Source of the DNA: a virus
Virus record (IMG/VR): IMGVR_UViG_3300021962_010737
Location: 1-26,509 of that record
Strand: one strand, 5' to 3'
DNA length: 26,509 bases
The position numbers and the translations under genes were made by a program. The notes under the pieces were generated by a model. The model was given only the letters and a program-made list of their open reading frames with translations. It did no database searches and was not told where the DNA came from. Position 1 is the stretch's first letter, and every line of letters begins with the position of its first letter. This document shows positions 14,647 through 22,903 of the stretch, one piece after another.

Positions 14647-17600
14647 GCGGTGACCACCCTTTGCTCTGGCATCCCATCACCATCCCAGCGCTCAAGCAGG
14701 CGGGTCATTCTGGCTTGAAGCTGAACTACGGATCGAGCCTGCGCCCGATTGTCTTCTCGCAAACTACGCAATTCTTCAGCGATTTTGTTACCGCCAGATA
14801 AAAGGCCACTGGTTTGCTCAGAGTTGTAGACCATGCCAGGGTTCTTGAAATTAATTAATTCAGGGCCTTGTTCACCCACCATGGCTAGGCCCCCGGGGTA
14901 ATAACCTCCAGAAGCAAAGCCACGAGCCTGGTATTCTTGGCTGCCTAAAATGCCTTGTTGCACTTCGGCAAGGCTTAATCCACTCCCCGTCCAACTTGCA
15001 AGACCTCCTGAGTCCGGTTCCCGACCCAGTAGATCCCGATACATTTGGGCAATCGAGGATTCCCGTGAGCTCGTTGTTGGGTTGCTCGATGGGTTGCTAG
15101 ATGAGTTGCTTGCGGCTCGTTCTGCTGCAATGGATACACCGAGCACAGCCATCGCCTGAGCGACAGACATGACTGAGTTATTCACACCACGCAGTTCATT
15201 GATCTGAAGCTGTGCGTATTGAAGCTGCGAGTCATAATAGGCGCGGGTGCGCTCGACATCGGCGTCATACTGAGCTTGCGCCTGAATGACCTGCGCATCG
15301 AGCGCGGCGAGTTGCTTCTCGGCAATCGCGACTTGTTGCTGAGCAAAGGACATTTGCTCAGATCCAATGTCTTGTAAGGATTGAAGATCGACTGCAACTT
15401 GAATGTTGGCCTTACGCATTTCAAAGGCAGAGTCAAAGTTATCAGACGAAAGTCCAGCCATGGCCGCATCGATTGCATCCGACAGAGCAGACTGATCGGG
15501 CAGATACCCTGTGGTCTTGGCAACTTCAAGCGCCTGGGTAATAAATGCGGCTCCCTGGGCTGGCGTCTGTCCGAGTCCCGCGCCTTGTAACAGCGTCTTG
15601 ATCTTGCCGCCAAGCAGATCAAATAGACCCTGTAGAGACGAAATGCTTTCAGTTGCGACTTGCTTGGCCGCATCGGCCGCTTTTTTCTGGGCATCCAGAT
15701 TTTTATTTAAAGCATCAAAACTGTCTGATAGTTGTTTAAGCGATGCCTCGAGCTCATTGCTAATCGCACTTTGCACTCCCGCAAAGGCCTGATCGGTCAT
15801 GCTCGAGAGTTGCTCAAGCGAAATGACGGAATTCTTAATCGCCTGCGTGACCGTCTCAATGGCTGCAGACTGAGCGCTGCTGGCCACGGCCTGTTTACTG
15901 CTTTCCTGGGCTGCCTTGATGGCTTGCTGGGCAAGTTGGTCGCTCGCAGTTACGAGCTCATTAAACGAGGGAGCGAGCTGTAAAAGGTTTGCCAGGAGCT
16001 GATCATTGCCTGCGGCTCTGGCAGATTCAACAAGCGAGCGAAACGCTTGTTTACTTTGCGGAAGTGTAAATCCGAGTTGAGCAAAAACTTTAGTGAGCTG
16101 CTCGGTCGTCTTGGCCACACGCTCTTGCGTACTATAAAAGTTCTGATAGTAGTAATCGGTCGATTTGATGAATTGATCCACACCACCAAACATCTCAACG
16201 AGCTTACTTGCTGCATCTGCGCCATAAACGCTTGCCTGCATGAGGCTAATGTTCAAAGTGTCAAAGACACCGTTAACCGTTTGTAAGCTTGTCGCAAGTC
16301 GGGTGAGGGTCGCACCCGCTTGTTCGCCTTCGCGCTGAACTGCACCGATCTCACTTGTCGCTGAGGACGCTAATGCGTTGCCGTAAGCGGCAATGATTTC
16401 ATCAATTTTCTTTTGCGCATCCTGGGGCGAGAGATCTTTGAGGCTTTGCTTAACCTCAAAAGTAAAGTCGGAAATGTTTTGAGCAGGCAGTTTTAGGATA
16501 TCTGCATATTGCTTGACCTTTAATGCTGTCATGCCTACGGCAGAATCAAAATACTTCTGGATTTTTGCATCCACCTGGGTGATTTCAGTGCCGCTATCCC
16601 CGCCACTAAACCATCCACCCGCTTTACTCCATTCCTCATAGGCATCGATCGTGGTTTTCATGGCGTTAAAGCGCACACTAATACCGGTGTCTTCGACCTG
16701 CTTTTTGCCTGTTCCAAACGCGGCGTTAACTAGACCGCCTACAACGCCACCAATCGCAGCCCCCAGAGGGCCACCAACCATGGCACCAATTGCGGTACCT
16801 GTTCCCACAGAGAGCAAAGAACTTCCACCCACTGATTTACCACCCGAGATCAGGTTCCCAAGGCCAAGCCCGGCACCAATCCCACCAACGTAGGAGGCAA
16901 CCGTTCCGATCGTTCCTGCGGCTTGCATGATGGACATGCCTGCGCTTTGCATGGCACCTCCCGCTTCGGCTGTCATAAAGGCCGTGGCGCCCACATCAGA
17001 TACGAAGTTGGTCACTGTTGCGCCCAGACTGGTAAAGCCACCCGTGACCATGTCATAAGCGGTCTTTAAACCATTGGCGGCATTCATGAGTCCGAGCGAA
17101 TTCGAGACAGAGCCACCAGAGGCCACGCCTTCTGCGCCACTCCCTGTTGCTCCTGAGGCTAAAGCGCTTGCAGTAAACGCCCCAACAAAGCCCGTAATAA
17201 TGGGCTGCAAGAGTGGGCGCAAGACCATGGTTTTAAACATATTTACCAGAAACTCTTTAGCCGAGAGACCTCCTTGCATGAGCGCATCGGTCAGACTTTG
17301 TCCGATCTGGTTATTAATACCTTTAATCTCATCAGCAAAATCCTGCTCTGCTTTAAGGCGGTCTGCATTAGCTTTTTCTTCGGCCTTTTTACGCTCATCC
17401 TCGATCTTCTTGTTGCTGTCGATAATCGACTGCATGGTTTGCTGATCAAGTAGGGCAGCCGTATGCGCATCGGCATACTTTGCCCACTCGTCCGATCCTT
17501 CTTTGATCCCTGCGTTCTGAAGCTTTTGCAGAAAGACAGCTTGCTCTTTCTGCACGTTATTCATGCCGAGAGCTTCGGTATCGAATTTAAGCTGAGCAAT

Positions 17601-18914
17601 CTCATCTTCGATCGCCTTGATGTTGCGCAGCCGCTCTTCAGCCACGCGTTTTGCTTCACTTTCCGCTTGTTTGGCTGCTGCCTGCGCTTCTTGTTCGGCT
17701 TTAATTCGCTCACGTGTGGCATCGTTTTGTGCAACGATGGCTTCAATCTTAGGCAGATACTCATCCATAGCAGAGGAGCCCGCCCGAATGCCAATTTCTT
17801 CCAGTTTGCGCAGTGCAATGGATTTTTCCCGCTCGCCATTGGTCATGCCCATCAGAAGCGACTCATGCTCCATATTGGAGATGAGCTCATCAGCAGATAG
17901 TTTCATCTTGTTATAGGCCGCGACATGAGCGTCCGTTGCCGTACTCGCTTCTTTTGATGCCTTGGCTTGCGCGGTGATTTCCTGATTCAGTCTGAATTGA
18001 GAAAACTCGAGCTTTTTCTTAACCGTGGCCAGAGCCTCCTCCAGCGCACGGGTATCAGAGTTCGATTGGTTGTATTTATCAATCTTTTCTTGAAGGTAAT
18101 TGACTTCCTCGGTATAGCTTTTGACCCCATCTTCAAGCGTGCCAAAGGGGTTCATAGTGCCAAAGGTCAGTAGTGCATTCCAGAAGCCTCCTGCAATGCG
18201 TGTTGCCGCAGACATTTCCTCCATGGAATCAACGATTGAGGATAAGAAGGGGCCTGCCAGAGTGAGTGCTGCTCCCTGAGAGCGTAGAGCCAAAATATCC
18301 AGCTGATCGTTAAATCGCGCAGCATTGTCGATGACTTCAGGCGTCACACCGGAAAGATTAATGCCCTCATCGATTAAGCGCTGAATTCCATCTGCACCCT
18401 CTGCAAGAAGAGGCGCCACACCTTGCCAGGATTTACCCAACGCATCGGCTGCAAGTGCTGCGCGCTGCTGAGGATCCTCGGTCTTGGCAAAAACGGCTGC
18501 CAACTCCTTAAATGCTTCGACCGGATCCTTGGCACTAATGCCGAGTGCTTCGTATTTCGTTGCATTGCCCCCAATGGAGACAGAGAGCTTATTGATCGCA
18601 CTTGCCGTATCTTCAAGCGTGATCCCCGAGAGCTTTGCTGCATACTGCAAACCAAAGAGAGTGGTGCCCGCAATGCCAGAAGCATGGCTTAAGTCATTGA
18701 TCTTGTCTGCCGCATCAATCGCACCCTTAATCCAGTTTGCAATCCCCATGACAGAAAAGCCAATACCGATCGCACCAAGTGCCTTGGTGGCAAGCTCAGT
18801 GCTTTTACGGATATCGGCCATGGCCCGATCAACGGTCTTGCGGGCCGCTTCCATGTCAGTCTTCAGGCGTGCAACATCGGCGGCCATCTGAATGACAAGG
18901 TTTGCTACTTGCAT
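14643..18914 (-). CDS. Tail length tape-measure protein with C-terminal DUF4214-like segment
   Basis: 1423 residues. The N-terminus MQVANLVIQMAADVARLK with long helices to ~residue 280 is typical of siphovirus tape measures; coiled coils follow at ~380-510. Residues ~530-600 contain the conserved LMQGGLSAKEFLVNMFKTMV region, and ~600-730 a Gly/Ala-rich hydrophobic stretch thought in this family to reach the membrane during DNA injection. Further coiled coils run to ~1260. Near 1285-1333, MYRDLLGREPDSGGLASWT matches DUF4214, followed by GGLAMVGEQGPELINF, a common tape-measure C-terminal motif. It sets tail length and is wrapped by the chaperones encoded just upstream. Confidence 0.92.
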   Translation of the reverse strand: MQVANLVIQMAADVARLKTDMEAARKTVDRAMADIRKSTELATKALGAIGIGFSVMGIANWIKGAIDAADKINDLSHASGIAGTTLFGLQYAAKLSGITLEDTASAINKLSVSIGGNATKYEALGISAKDPVEAFKELAAVFAKTEDPQQRAALAADALGKSWQGVAPLLAEGADGIQRLIDEGINLSGVTPEVIDNAARFNDQLDILALRSQGAALTLAGPFLSSIVDSMEEMSAATRIAGGFWNALLTFGTMNPFGTLEDGVKSYTEEVNYLQEKIDKYNQSNSDTRALEEALATVKKKLEFSQFRLNQEITAQAKASKEASTATDAHVAAYNKMKLSADELISNMEHESLLMGMTNGEREKSIALRKLEEIGIRAGSSAMDEYLPKIEAIVAQNDATRERIKAEQEAQAAAKQAESEAKRVAEERLRNIKAIEDEIAQLKFDTEALGMNNVQKEQAVFLQKLQNAGIKEGSDEWAKYADAHTAALLDQQTMQSIIDSNKKIEDERKKAEEKANADRLKAEQDFADEIKGINNQIGQSLTDALMQGGLSAKEFLVNMFKTMVLRPLLQPIITGFVGAFTASALASGATGSGAEGVASGGSVSNSLGLMNAANGLKTAYDMVTGGFTSLGATVTNFVSDVGATAFMTAEAGGAMQSAGMSIMQAAGTIGTVASYVGGIGAGLGLGNLISGGKSVGGSSLLSVGTGTAIGAMVGGPLGAAIGGVVGGLVNAAFGTGKKQVEDTGISVRFNAMKTTIDAYEEWSKAGGWFSGGDSGTEITQVDAKIQKYFDSAVGMTALKVKQYADILKLPAQNISDFTFEVKQSLKDLSPQDAQKKIDEIIAAYGNALASSATSEIGAVQREGEQAGATLTRLATSLQTVNGVFDTLNISLMQASVYGADAASKLVEMFGGVDQFIKSTDYYYQNFYSTQERVAKTTEQLTKVFAQLGFTLPQSKQAFRSLVESARAAGNDQLLANLLQLAPSFNELVTASDQLAQQAIKAAQESSKQAVASSAQSAAIETVTQAIKNSVISLEQLSSMTDQAFAGVQSAISNELEASLKQLSDSFDALNKNLDAQKKAADAAKQVATESISSLQGLFDLLGGKIKTLLQGAGLGQTPAQGAAFITQALEVAKTTGYLPDQSALSDAIDAAMAGLSSDNFDSAFEMRKANIQVAVDLQSLQDIGSEQMSFAQQQVAIAEKQLAALDAQVIQAQAQYDADVERTRAYYDSQLQYAQLQINELRGVNNSVMSVAQAMAVLGVSIAAERAASNSSSNPSSNPTTSSRESSIAQMYRDLLGREPDSGGLASWTGSGLSLAEVQQGILGSQEYQARGFASGGYYPGGLAMVGEQGPELINFKNPGMVYNSEQTSGLLSGGNKIAEELRSLREDNRAQARSVVQLQARMTRLLERWDGDGMPEQRVVTA

Positions 18915-18932
18915 GGATTAATCTCTGTTGAG

Positions 18933-19433
18933 CTATTTGTGTTGTATTGACTGACTAGATTGCGCGAGCATGAAGGCTTTGAATTGCCCGACCACTTTCT
19001 TTTGAATCACATCGCGATCAAGTTGATGAGATGGATGATTTATAGGATCGCCATATGGTGCTGGACACTCAGGTTTGGATGCCTCATGAAGGCTTGCGAT
19101 GTACTGCGCGGACATCTCGCGCAATACAGCAAACTCCCAAGGCGCAAGCGTGACGCAGCAACCTTCTTGCCAAGCCCTGAGTTCAAGCGCACTTAACCTT
19201 GCGGGTCCCATTGCACCTGACCCCACAAGCCCAATATCCTGCCAGTAGCGAAGCAGGTACGAGACTTCACCCACCTCTGGCAAGAGAGGTTCACCGCCCT
19301 GAGCGATGATTTGCTCGGCGCGATTAAGCTGCGGGTCAGATTCTCGTCGGGGAGTTTTTTCTTGAGGAGTGGCGTGCATCCAGCCCAATTGGCGGGCATA
19401 CAGGATTAGGGCTTCTCGCCAACCCCAAAGAAG
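18933..19433 (-). CDS. Tail assembly chaperone T domain, made as G-T fusion by -1 frameshift
   Basis: This frame is open from the slippery site at 19433-19439 to the stop at 18933 and lies in the -1 frame relative to the upstream G gene. Entered by frameshifting, it starts LLWGWREALILYARQLGWMH and adds 166 residues, giving a 291-residue fusion. The only in-frame starts near the junction (TTG 19388, ATG 19379) have no good ribosome binding site and would discard conserved-looking sequence. Later residues include YLLRYWQDIGLV and ALELRAWQEGCC. By analogy with lambda G/GT and many siphoviruses, the fusion binds the tape measure and recruits tail tube subunits. The tape-measure gene follows after 18 bases. 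Confidence 0.8.
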   Translation of the reverse strand, partial: LLWGWREALILYARQLGWMHATPQEKTPRRESDPQLNRAEQIIAQGGEPLLPEVGEVSYLLRYWQDIGLVGSGAMGPARLSALELRAWQEGCCVTLAPWEFAVLREMSAQYIASLHEASKPECPAPYGDPINHPSHQLDRDVIQKKVVGQFKAFMLAQSSQSIQHK

Positions 19434-19807
19434 TTTCCCGCATCCCCTACAAAGGTGCGCACCTGGTCCGCGACGTATTTGAGCTTAGGCTCACGGTAAA
19501 TCGCATCGATTCCGCCAGGAAAGGGGAAGTTCTCGATTCGCTCGGTAATGGCCACCAGGAATTTGGCATCTGCGTCTTTATCCTCAGCTTCCTTTTTGCC
19601 TTTATTGCCGATGGCGGCCATCACACGCTTAGCCGCCTCCTTTTGCATTGCCTCATTGGCTTTCGTAAAGCGAGCGGTAGCGGGCCCATGGACATGTACG
19701 CGCACAGGACTGCCTTGGTAGAGCATGGGCTCGCCATTGGGCAGATCAAGCTCCACCACAGACGTTTCAGCCAGAAAGAAGCTTGAAAAATCTTGCGTTT
19801 TATTCAT
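19406..19807 (-). CDS. Tail assembly chaperone G
   Basis: The start at ATG 19807 is preferred over the ATG at 19840 because AGAAGGA lies seven bases upstream; this gives 133 residues. The protein opens MNKTQDFSSFFLAETSVVEL and continues into a beta segment (VRVHVHGPATARF) and a Lys/Glu/Ala-rich helical part (AMQKEAAKRVMAAIGNKGKK), as in many small phage tail chaperones. Near its end lies the G-GGA-AAC slippery site, so it is also the N-terminal domain of the G-T fusion. Position between tail tube and tape measure is diagnostic. It is expected to act in assembly and not remain in the virion. Confidence 0.85.
   Translation of the reverse strand: MNKTQDFSSFFLAETSVVELDLPNGEPMLYQGSPVRVHVHGPATARFTKANEAMQKEAAKRVMAAIGNKGKKEAEDKDADAKFLVAITERIENFPFPGGIDAIYREPKLKYVADQVRTFVGDAGNFFGVGEKP
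19433..19439 (-). promoter_or_regulatory. Programmed -1 ribosomal frameshift slippery heptamer
   Basis: On the - strand the heptamer is G-GGA-AAC, with GGA and AAC as zero-frame codons, so it has the canonical X-XXY-YYZ phase. Seven bases later a stem can form: GGGTTGGC pairing with GCC and AATCC around a GAGAA loop (CT bulge, one G-T pair), at the usual stimulator distance. The zero frame ends 27 bases after the heptamer; the -1 frame stays open for 166 codons. Confidence 0.85.
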
Positions 19808-19839
19808 TTGTGTTCCTTCTCGAGATTTGAGGACAGACA

Positions 19840-20301
19840 TTAAGCAAAGAGATCCTCAACGATGCCCGCACCGTTGGCGCTCGTCGTTAACTCAAGCGAG
19901 CATGAGGCAGTCGTGATGTTGTCCACGGATCCGATATTGACTTTCCAGGACATGACTTTGGCCTGAAAGAAATACTTGTCGCCATTCTGTGTTTCAACAC
20001 GAAACGTGTAGTTGTTGTCCGAAAGGCTTGCCGCTTTCATAAGGATTTGACCGGCATCATCGGTATCCAGGCCAATTGAGAGCGTAATAGAGCCCTCGTT
20101 AAATGAGCCTTTGAACTTTTGTGTTCCACGTGATCCCACTGGCTGGTGGGTCACAAGCGAATACTCGCGACCAAATTCACCCAGATCGGTGATCTCGCCG
20201 ACCGGGGTGTAGGTGAGGGCCCCATATCCTGTTACATCAAAGGAGGCAGGGGTGGCCGCGGATACTTTAAAAATGGTTCCCGCACTGGTACGAACTGTCA
20301 T
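19840..20301 (-). CDS. Major tail tube protein
   Basis: 153 residues from ATG 20301, which has GAGGA at a good distance; the open frame upstream to 20364 runs through two terminator-like hairpins and is rejected. The sequence is beta-rich with motifs usual for siphovirus tube proteins: GTIFKVSAATPASFDVTGY, EITDLGEFGREYSLVTHQPV and SRGTQKFKGSFNEGSITL, then NIGSVDNITTASCSLELT. It polymerises around the tape measure to form the tail shaft and should be one of the most abundant virion proteins. No sheath gene precedes it, supporting a non-contractile tail. The U8 hairpin directly upstream is discussed as a finding. Confidence 0.88.
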   Translation of the reverse strand: MTVRTSAGTIFKVSAATPASFDVTGYGALTYTPVGEITDLGEFGREYSLVTHQPVGSRGTQKFKGSFNEGSITLSIGLDTDDAGQILMKAASLSDNNYTFRVETQNGDKYFFQAKVMSWKVNIGSVDNITTASCSLELTTSANGAGIVEDLFA

Positions 20302-20315
20302 GATGATTTCCTCAT

Positions 20316-20342
20316 AAAAAAAATACCCACAAATTTGTGGGT
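20316..20342 (-). terminator. Terminator-like palindrome directly upstream of the tail tube gene
   Basis: The perfect 18-bp palindrome ACCCACAAATTTGTGGGT (20325-20342) is followed on the - strand by A and eight T, ending 14 bases before the tail tube start codon. By shape it is an intrinsic terminator; by position it could be a 5' leader hairpin of the tail tube mRNA. Confidence 0.7.
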
Positions 20343-20349
20343 TAGAAAT

Positions 20350-20382
20350 AAAAATGCCCGCCACCAGTCGCCTGGGCGGGCA
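20350..20382 (-). terminator. Rho-independent terminator after the head-tail joining module
   Basis: On the - strand TGCCCGCC pairs with GGCGGGCA, with an inner CAG/CTG pair closed by GCGA and a small GT bulge, followed by TTTTTA. It starts 24 bases past the stop of the DUF3168-like gene and is in tandem with the hairpin at 20316-20342. Confidence 0.75.
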
Positions 20383-20405
20383 CGACTCACCTGCGCGCAG
20401 CAGTA

Positions 20406-20846
20406 TTAGTCTGTGGAAAATTCCACGAAATTTAATAAGTAGTCGTAGGGTTGAGTCCAGACGCCTGCATCGGTGTCTTTATCGACCGGCCCCATCAAGT
20501 CGAGTCGACAGGAGATGACCTTTTGATCCACCACAATGGTTTGGTGCTTAAAGTCAAGCGCGGCACGCACTGCTTCATGGATGGCTTTGACTTCGCCAAT
20601 GGTTGTGGCCAATGGGTTGATCTGTATTCTGGCAAGTGCTCGCTGCTCGCCCACTTGGTAATTCAAATTAGGGGTGGGCTTGCTGTCGATAACGGTGTAA
20701 ACAAGCGCCGGCATCGAGGTGTTGGGTGGCAGTTGCGCAAGCGCCCTGCGGGTACCCACCAGCGCAACAATGGCGGGGGTGTTGAGCATGGTGGCAATAA
20801 TTAACTCTGCACTGATGGAGCGGGTACTTCTGGCTGGGGTACTCAT
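20406..20846 (-). CDS. Tail completion/terminator protein, DUF3168-like
   Basis: 146 residues. Features fit the DUF3168/gp17-like tail terminator fold: an N-terminal helix (SISAELIIATMLNTPAIVAL), then PPNTSMPALVYTVIDSKPTP and a central strand QVGEQRALARIQINPLATT, a helix (EVKAIHEAVRAALDF) and a C-terminal strand set ending VWTQPYDYLLNFVEF. By family knowledge it caps the tail tube and mates with the head connector. The ATG overlaps the upstream stop by four bases (ATGA). Two terminator-like hairpins follow its stop, so it is the last gene before a probable transcription control point. Confidence 0.85.
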   Translation of the reverse strand: MSTPARSTRSISAELIIATMLNTPAIVALVGTRRALAQLPPNTSMPALVYTVIDSKPTPNLNYQVGEQRALARIQINPLATTIGEVKAIHEAVRAALDFKHQTIVVDQKVISCRLDLMGPVDKDTDAGVWTQPYDYLLNFVEFSTD

Positions 20847-21385
20847 GGATTTAACTTATTAATTTCTTTCGGTAATCGAGTTCGGATGTAATCGGCAAAG
20901 GCAAGAATGGCTCGGTCGCTACTTGAATCAAAGGCGCTTCGCATAAACGATTGTGGTTTGATGCCAGGGTGAACAATCACATCTCGCATGACGCCCGCAA
21001 AAAATAGACTTTTTTTGTTCTTAGGCCTGATCTCGTAGGGTTGTTTCTTAGACTTTGAACCTGTGCCCGTGTAATAACTACCCGTTCCAAACTCAATGAG
21101 GTGCGCGTACCAAGCCTCTTTGTTGCCTGCGATCAGATTGGCTCTGACCCATCCGTATTTCTTTTCACTCTTGCGAACAAAGCGGATTCGCACGCTCTTG
21201 AGCAACGCACCGGTGCGGATATTATCATTTGCAACAAGCGTTTTTTTAACCGTTGAGGCTATAACCGTTTGACCTGCGCGCATGGCTCCACGCACGACAT
21301 TGCCCTCAATTTTTGCGGGCAGGGTCTTCAGTAGTTCATCCAATTCCTTAAGACCAAGCACATTAACTGTTGATTCTGTTGCCAT
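20843..21385 (-). CDS. HK97 gp10-like neck/tail completion protein
   Basis: 180 residues with the pattern of the HK97-gp10-like family: ELDELLKTLPAKIEGNVVRG, the Ala-rich helix to VKKTLVANDNIRTGALLKSV, then YAHLIEFGTG, the family signature, and a C-terminal PQSFMRSAFDSSSDRAI segment. Such proteins act at the head-tail interface or as tail completion factors. GAGGAG lies upstream of the ATG at 21385. A Lys/Ser/Gly-rich insertion (GTGSKSKKQPYE) follows the signature. The next gene overlaps by four bases. Confidence 0.88.
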   Translation of the reverse strand: MATESTVNVLGLKELDELLKTLPAKIEGNVVRGAMRAGQTVIASTVKKTLVANDNIRTGALLKSVRIRFVRKSEKKYGWVRANLIAGNKEAWYAHLIEFGTGSYYTGTGSKSKKQPYEIRPKNKKSLFFAGVMRDVIVHPGIKPQSFMRSAFDSSSDRAILAFADYIRTRLPKEINKLNP

Positions 21386-21423
21386 TTACTCGCTCCTCAT
21401 TTACACGCACCTGTGAACTGGAC

Positions 21424-21774
21424 TCAATTTGCCTCTAAACCTTCCGAGGCCAAAAGCGTAATCAGCACGTTGCTCTCATCTTCATTAAGGGCTGCGTGAA
21501 TGTTAAAAATGCGCTCTTTATAGATCGCCCGAAAAGTTGCGACTTTCCGTGTATCGACAAGTGTCGGGTGATAGCGCACCGTAATCTGGTGCGTGACTTC
21601 ACTTGATAGTTGCTGCGCGCTTTGAAGTTCTCGACCCGTTAAGGGCTCAATCGATGCCCAGACGGTCATGAGCGTGTTCCATCCGGGAACAAGCGCACCG
21701 TAGGGATCGAGCTCTGTATTAGGACTTTTAATCGTGACGCGACAGTTGAGCTGCCCGGCACTTAAAATGCTCAT
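21424..21774 (-). CDS. Head-tail joining (head closure) protein
   Basis: 116 residues, the usual size of the SPP1 gp16-like head closure family. It opens SAGQLNCRVTIKSPNTELDP, then WNTLMTVWASIEPLTGRE, and TVRYHPTLVDTRKVATF with a FNIHAALNEDES segment, all typical of this family (R-I-x-I start, W-A-x-I-x-P-L-x-G-x-E, R-Y, I-x-x-x-x-N). It seals the connector after packaging and provides the surface for tail docking. The ATG overlaps the stop of the gp8-like connector gene. Confidence 0.9.
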   Translation of the reverse strand: MSILSAGQLNCRVTIKSPNTELDPYGALVPGWNTLMTVWASIEPLTGRELQSAQQLSSEVTHQITVRYHPTLVDTRKVATFRAIYKERIFNIHAALNEDESNVLITLLASEGLEAN

Positions 21775-22394
21775 ATGAAAGGCACCTTATATGGATCGAG
21801 TAATCCATCGATAAAGGGCAGTGGATCAACGCGTCCGCGATTGATGACGGCGATCTCTTCGCGATGGGCATATAAGCTGCCGACTCTGATTTTGATCCAA
21901 CTCTTAATGCCTTCGGGAACATCTTGTGGTGATCCGTAGCCTGCGTCAAAGGTTACGTTCACTGCACCAATTTGCGGCAGGCTTACGGGCCAGATCTGAC
22001 CAAATACGGGAGTGACTCGCGCCGGTTCACACGCCGCATCCAGGACGTAATGGGCAGGAGACACGGTTTGCATAACCCCATTCATATCCAGATACTGAAT
22101 GGCAGTTATCGTCTGAACAGGGCACTTGAACAGCAGAATCGCGTGATTTGGTAATGAAAAATTACTTTCACTCGAGCAGGCCATGCCCTCTTGACCGGCA
22201 AAGCGATCGAGGACCATTTTCCAGCGGGCAGTGATGAACTGCCGGCCAGTGATGGTCTGAGCCGCTTGCCGGGCTGCAGAGATGAGCGCCAGAATCAGTG
22301 CATCATCTTCATCAAAATCCACCCGCAGATGTAGCTTTGCCTCGGCGAGCGTGACAGGCTCATCAATAGGTGGGGTGACAAGTTGCAAGGGCAT
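21771..22394 (-). CDS. Head-tail connector, phiE125 gp8 / HK97 gp6-like
   Basis: 207 residues. The N-terminus PVTLAEAKLHLRVDFDEDDALI and AARQAAQTITGRQFITARW is diagnostic for gp6/gp8-type connector proteins that form a ring under the portal. The middle part has CPVQTITAIQYLDMNGVMQT and the C-terminus AGYGSPQDVPEGIKSWIKIR, matching the longer phiE125 gp8-like subgroup. It lies between the unknown head gene and head closure, as expected. The Shine-Dalgarno is weak and the start was taken at the first ATG, just in front of the conserved region. Confidence 0.88.
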   Translation of the reverse strand: MPLQLVTPPIDEPVTLAEAKLHLRVDFDEDDALILALISAARQAAQTITGRQFITARWKMVLDRFAGQEGMACSSESNFSLPNHAILLFKCPVQTITAIQYLDMNGVMQTVSPAHYVLDAACEPARVTPVFGQIWPVSLPQIGAVNVTFDAGYGSPQDVPEGIKSWIKIRVGSLYAHREEIAVINRGRVDPLPFIDGLLDPYKVPFI

Positions 22395-22401
22395 GGGTTA
22401 T

Positions 22402-22848
22402 TTAGAGCACCTGAATTACATCGGCCGAATTAGCAGCATCCGCGGGTGCGTAAAGGGGATTGACGCCCAGAAGCTGAGCACTAATTTGGGATGCGGCTAC
22501 AGCTACAGTGACCGCCAGGCGTACAAATCCATAGTCGTTAGACAAGTCAAAGTCGGAAGGGTGAAAGTTCACCAATACCTGCTTGTTTTCTCCGGTTGCC
22601 TTGACGATTTGAGTGATGGATTTACCTACAACGTCTTTGGCACCTGTGCCGGATGCGTCTTTGGCTTGCTGTAACTTCGCGTCAACGGTAGCGTTGGTGC
22701 CAAGTGTGCCCGTTTGCACGATCGCTAAAAGATCGTGAAACGCAGCCATAGAGATCCACTCCGTGGTTGCCGTTCCTGCCGCTTGCGAGGCTGGGTCAAT
22801 GGTGGCGAGCACTGCGAGCAGTTCGCTGCCTTTTGCATTTGGATACAT
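22402..22848 (-). CDS. Conserved phage head-module protein of unknown function
   Basis: 148 residues, GGAG before the ATG. It reads as a compact protein with an N-terminal helix-rich part (SELLAVLATIDPASQ, WISMAAFHDLLAIVQTGTLG), a centre with VDAKLQQAKDASGTGAKDVV and a C-terminal part with strand-like segments (YGFVRLAVTVAVAASQISAQ). I recall similar sequences next to capsid genes in other proteobacterial phages but know no tested function. Its place between capsid and connector suggests a capsid-associated, decoration or minor structural role. No signal or membrane segment. Confidence 0.7.
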   Translation of the reverse strand: MYPNAKGSELLAVLATIDPASQAAGTATTEWISMAAFHDLLAIVQTGTLGTNATVDAKLQQAKDASGTGAKDVVGKSITQIVKATGENKQVLVNFHPSDFDLSNDYGFVRLAVTVAVAASQISAQLLGVNPLYAPADAANSADVIQVL

Positions 22849-22903
22849 TTATTAACTCCGAATTTAAATTGTGAGGATTTGCTTGAGTGCATTTGCGCGC
22901 AGA

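Noticed and set aside
15182-15694. 170-codon frame overlapping the tape measure gene in another frame
   Set aside because: Basic, low-complexity shadow of the tape-measure coding sequence without a start signal.
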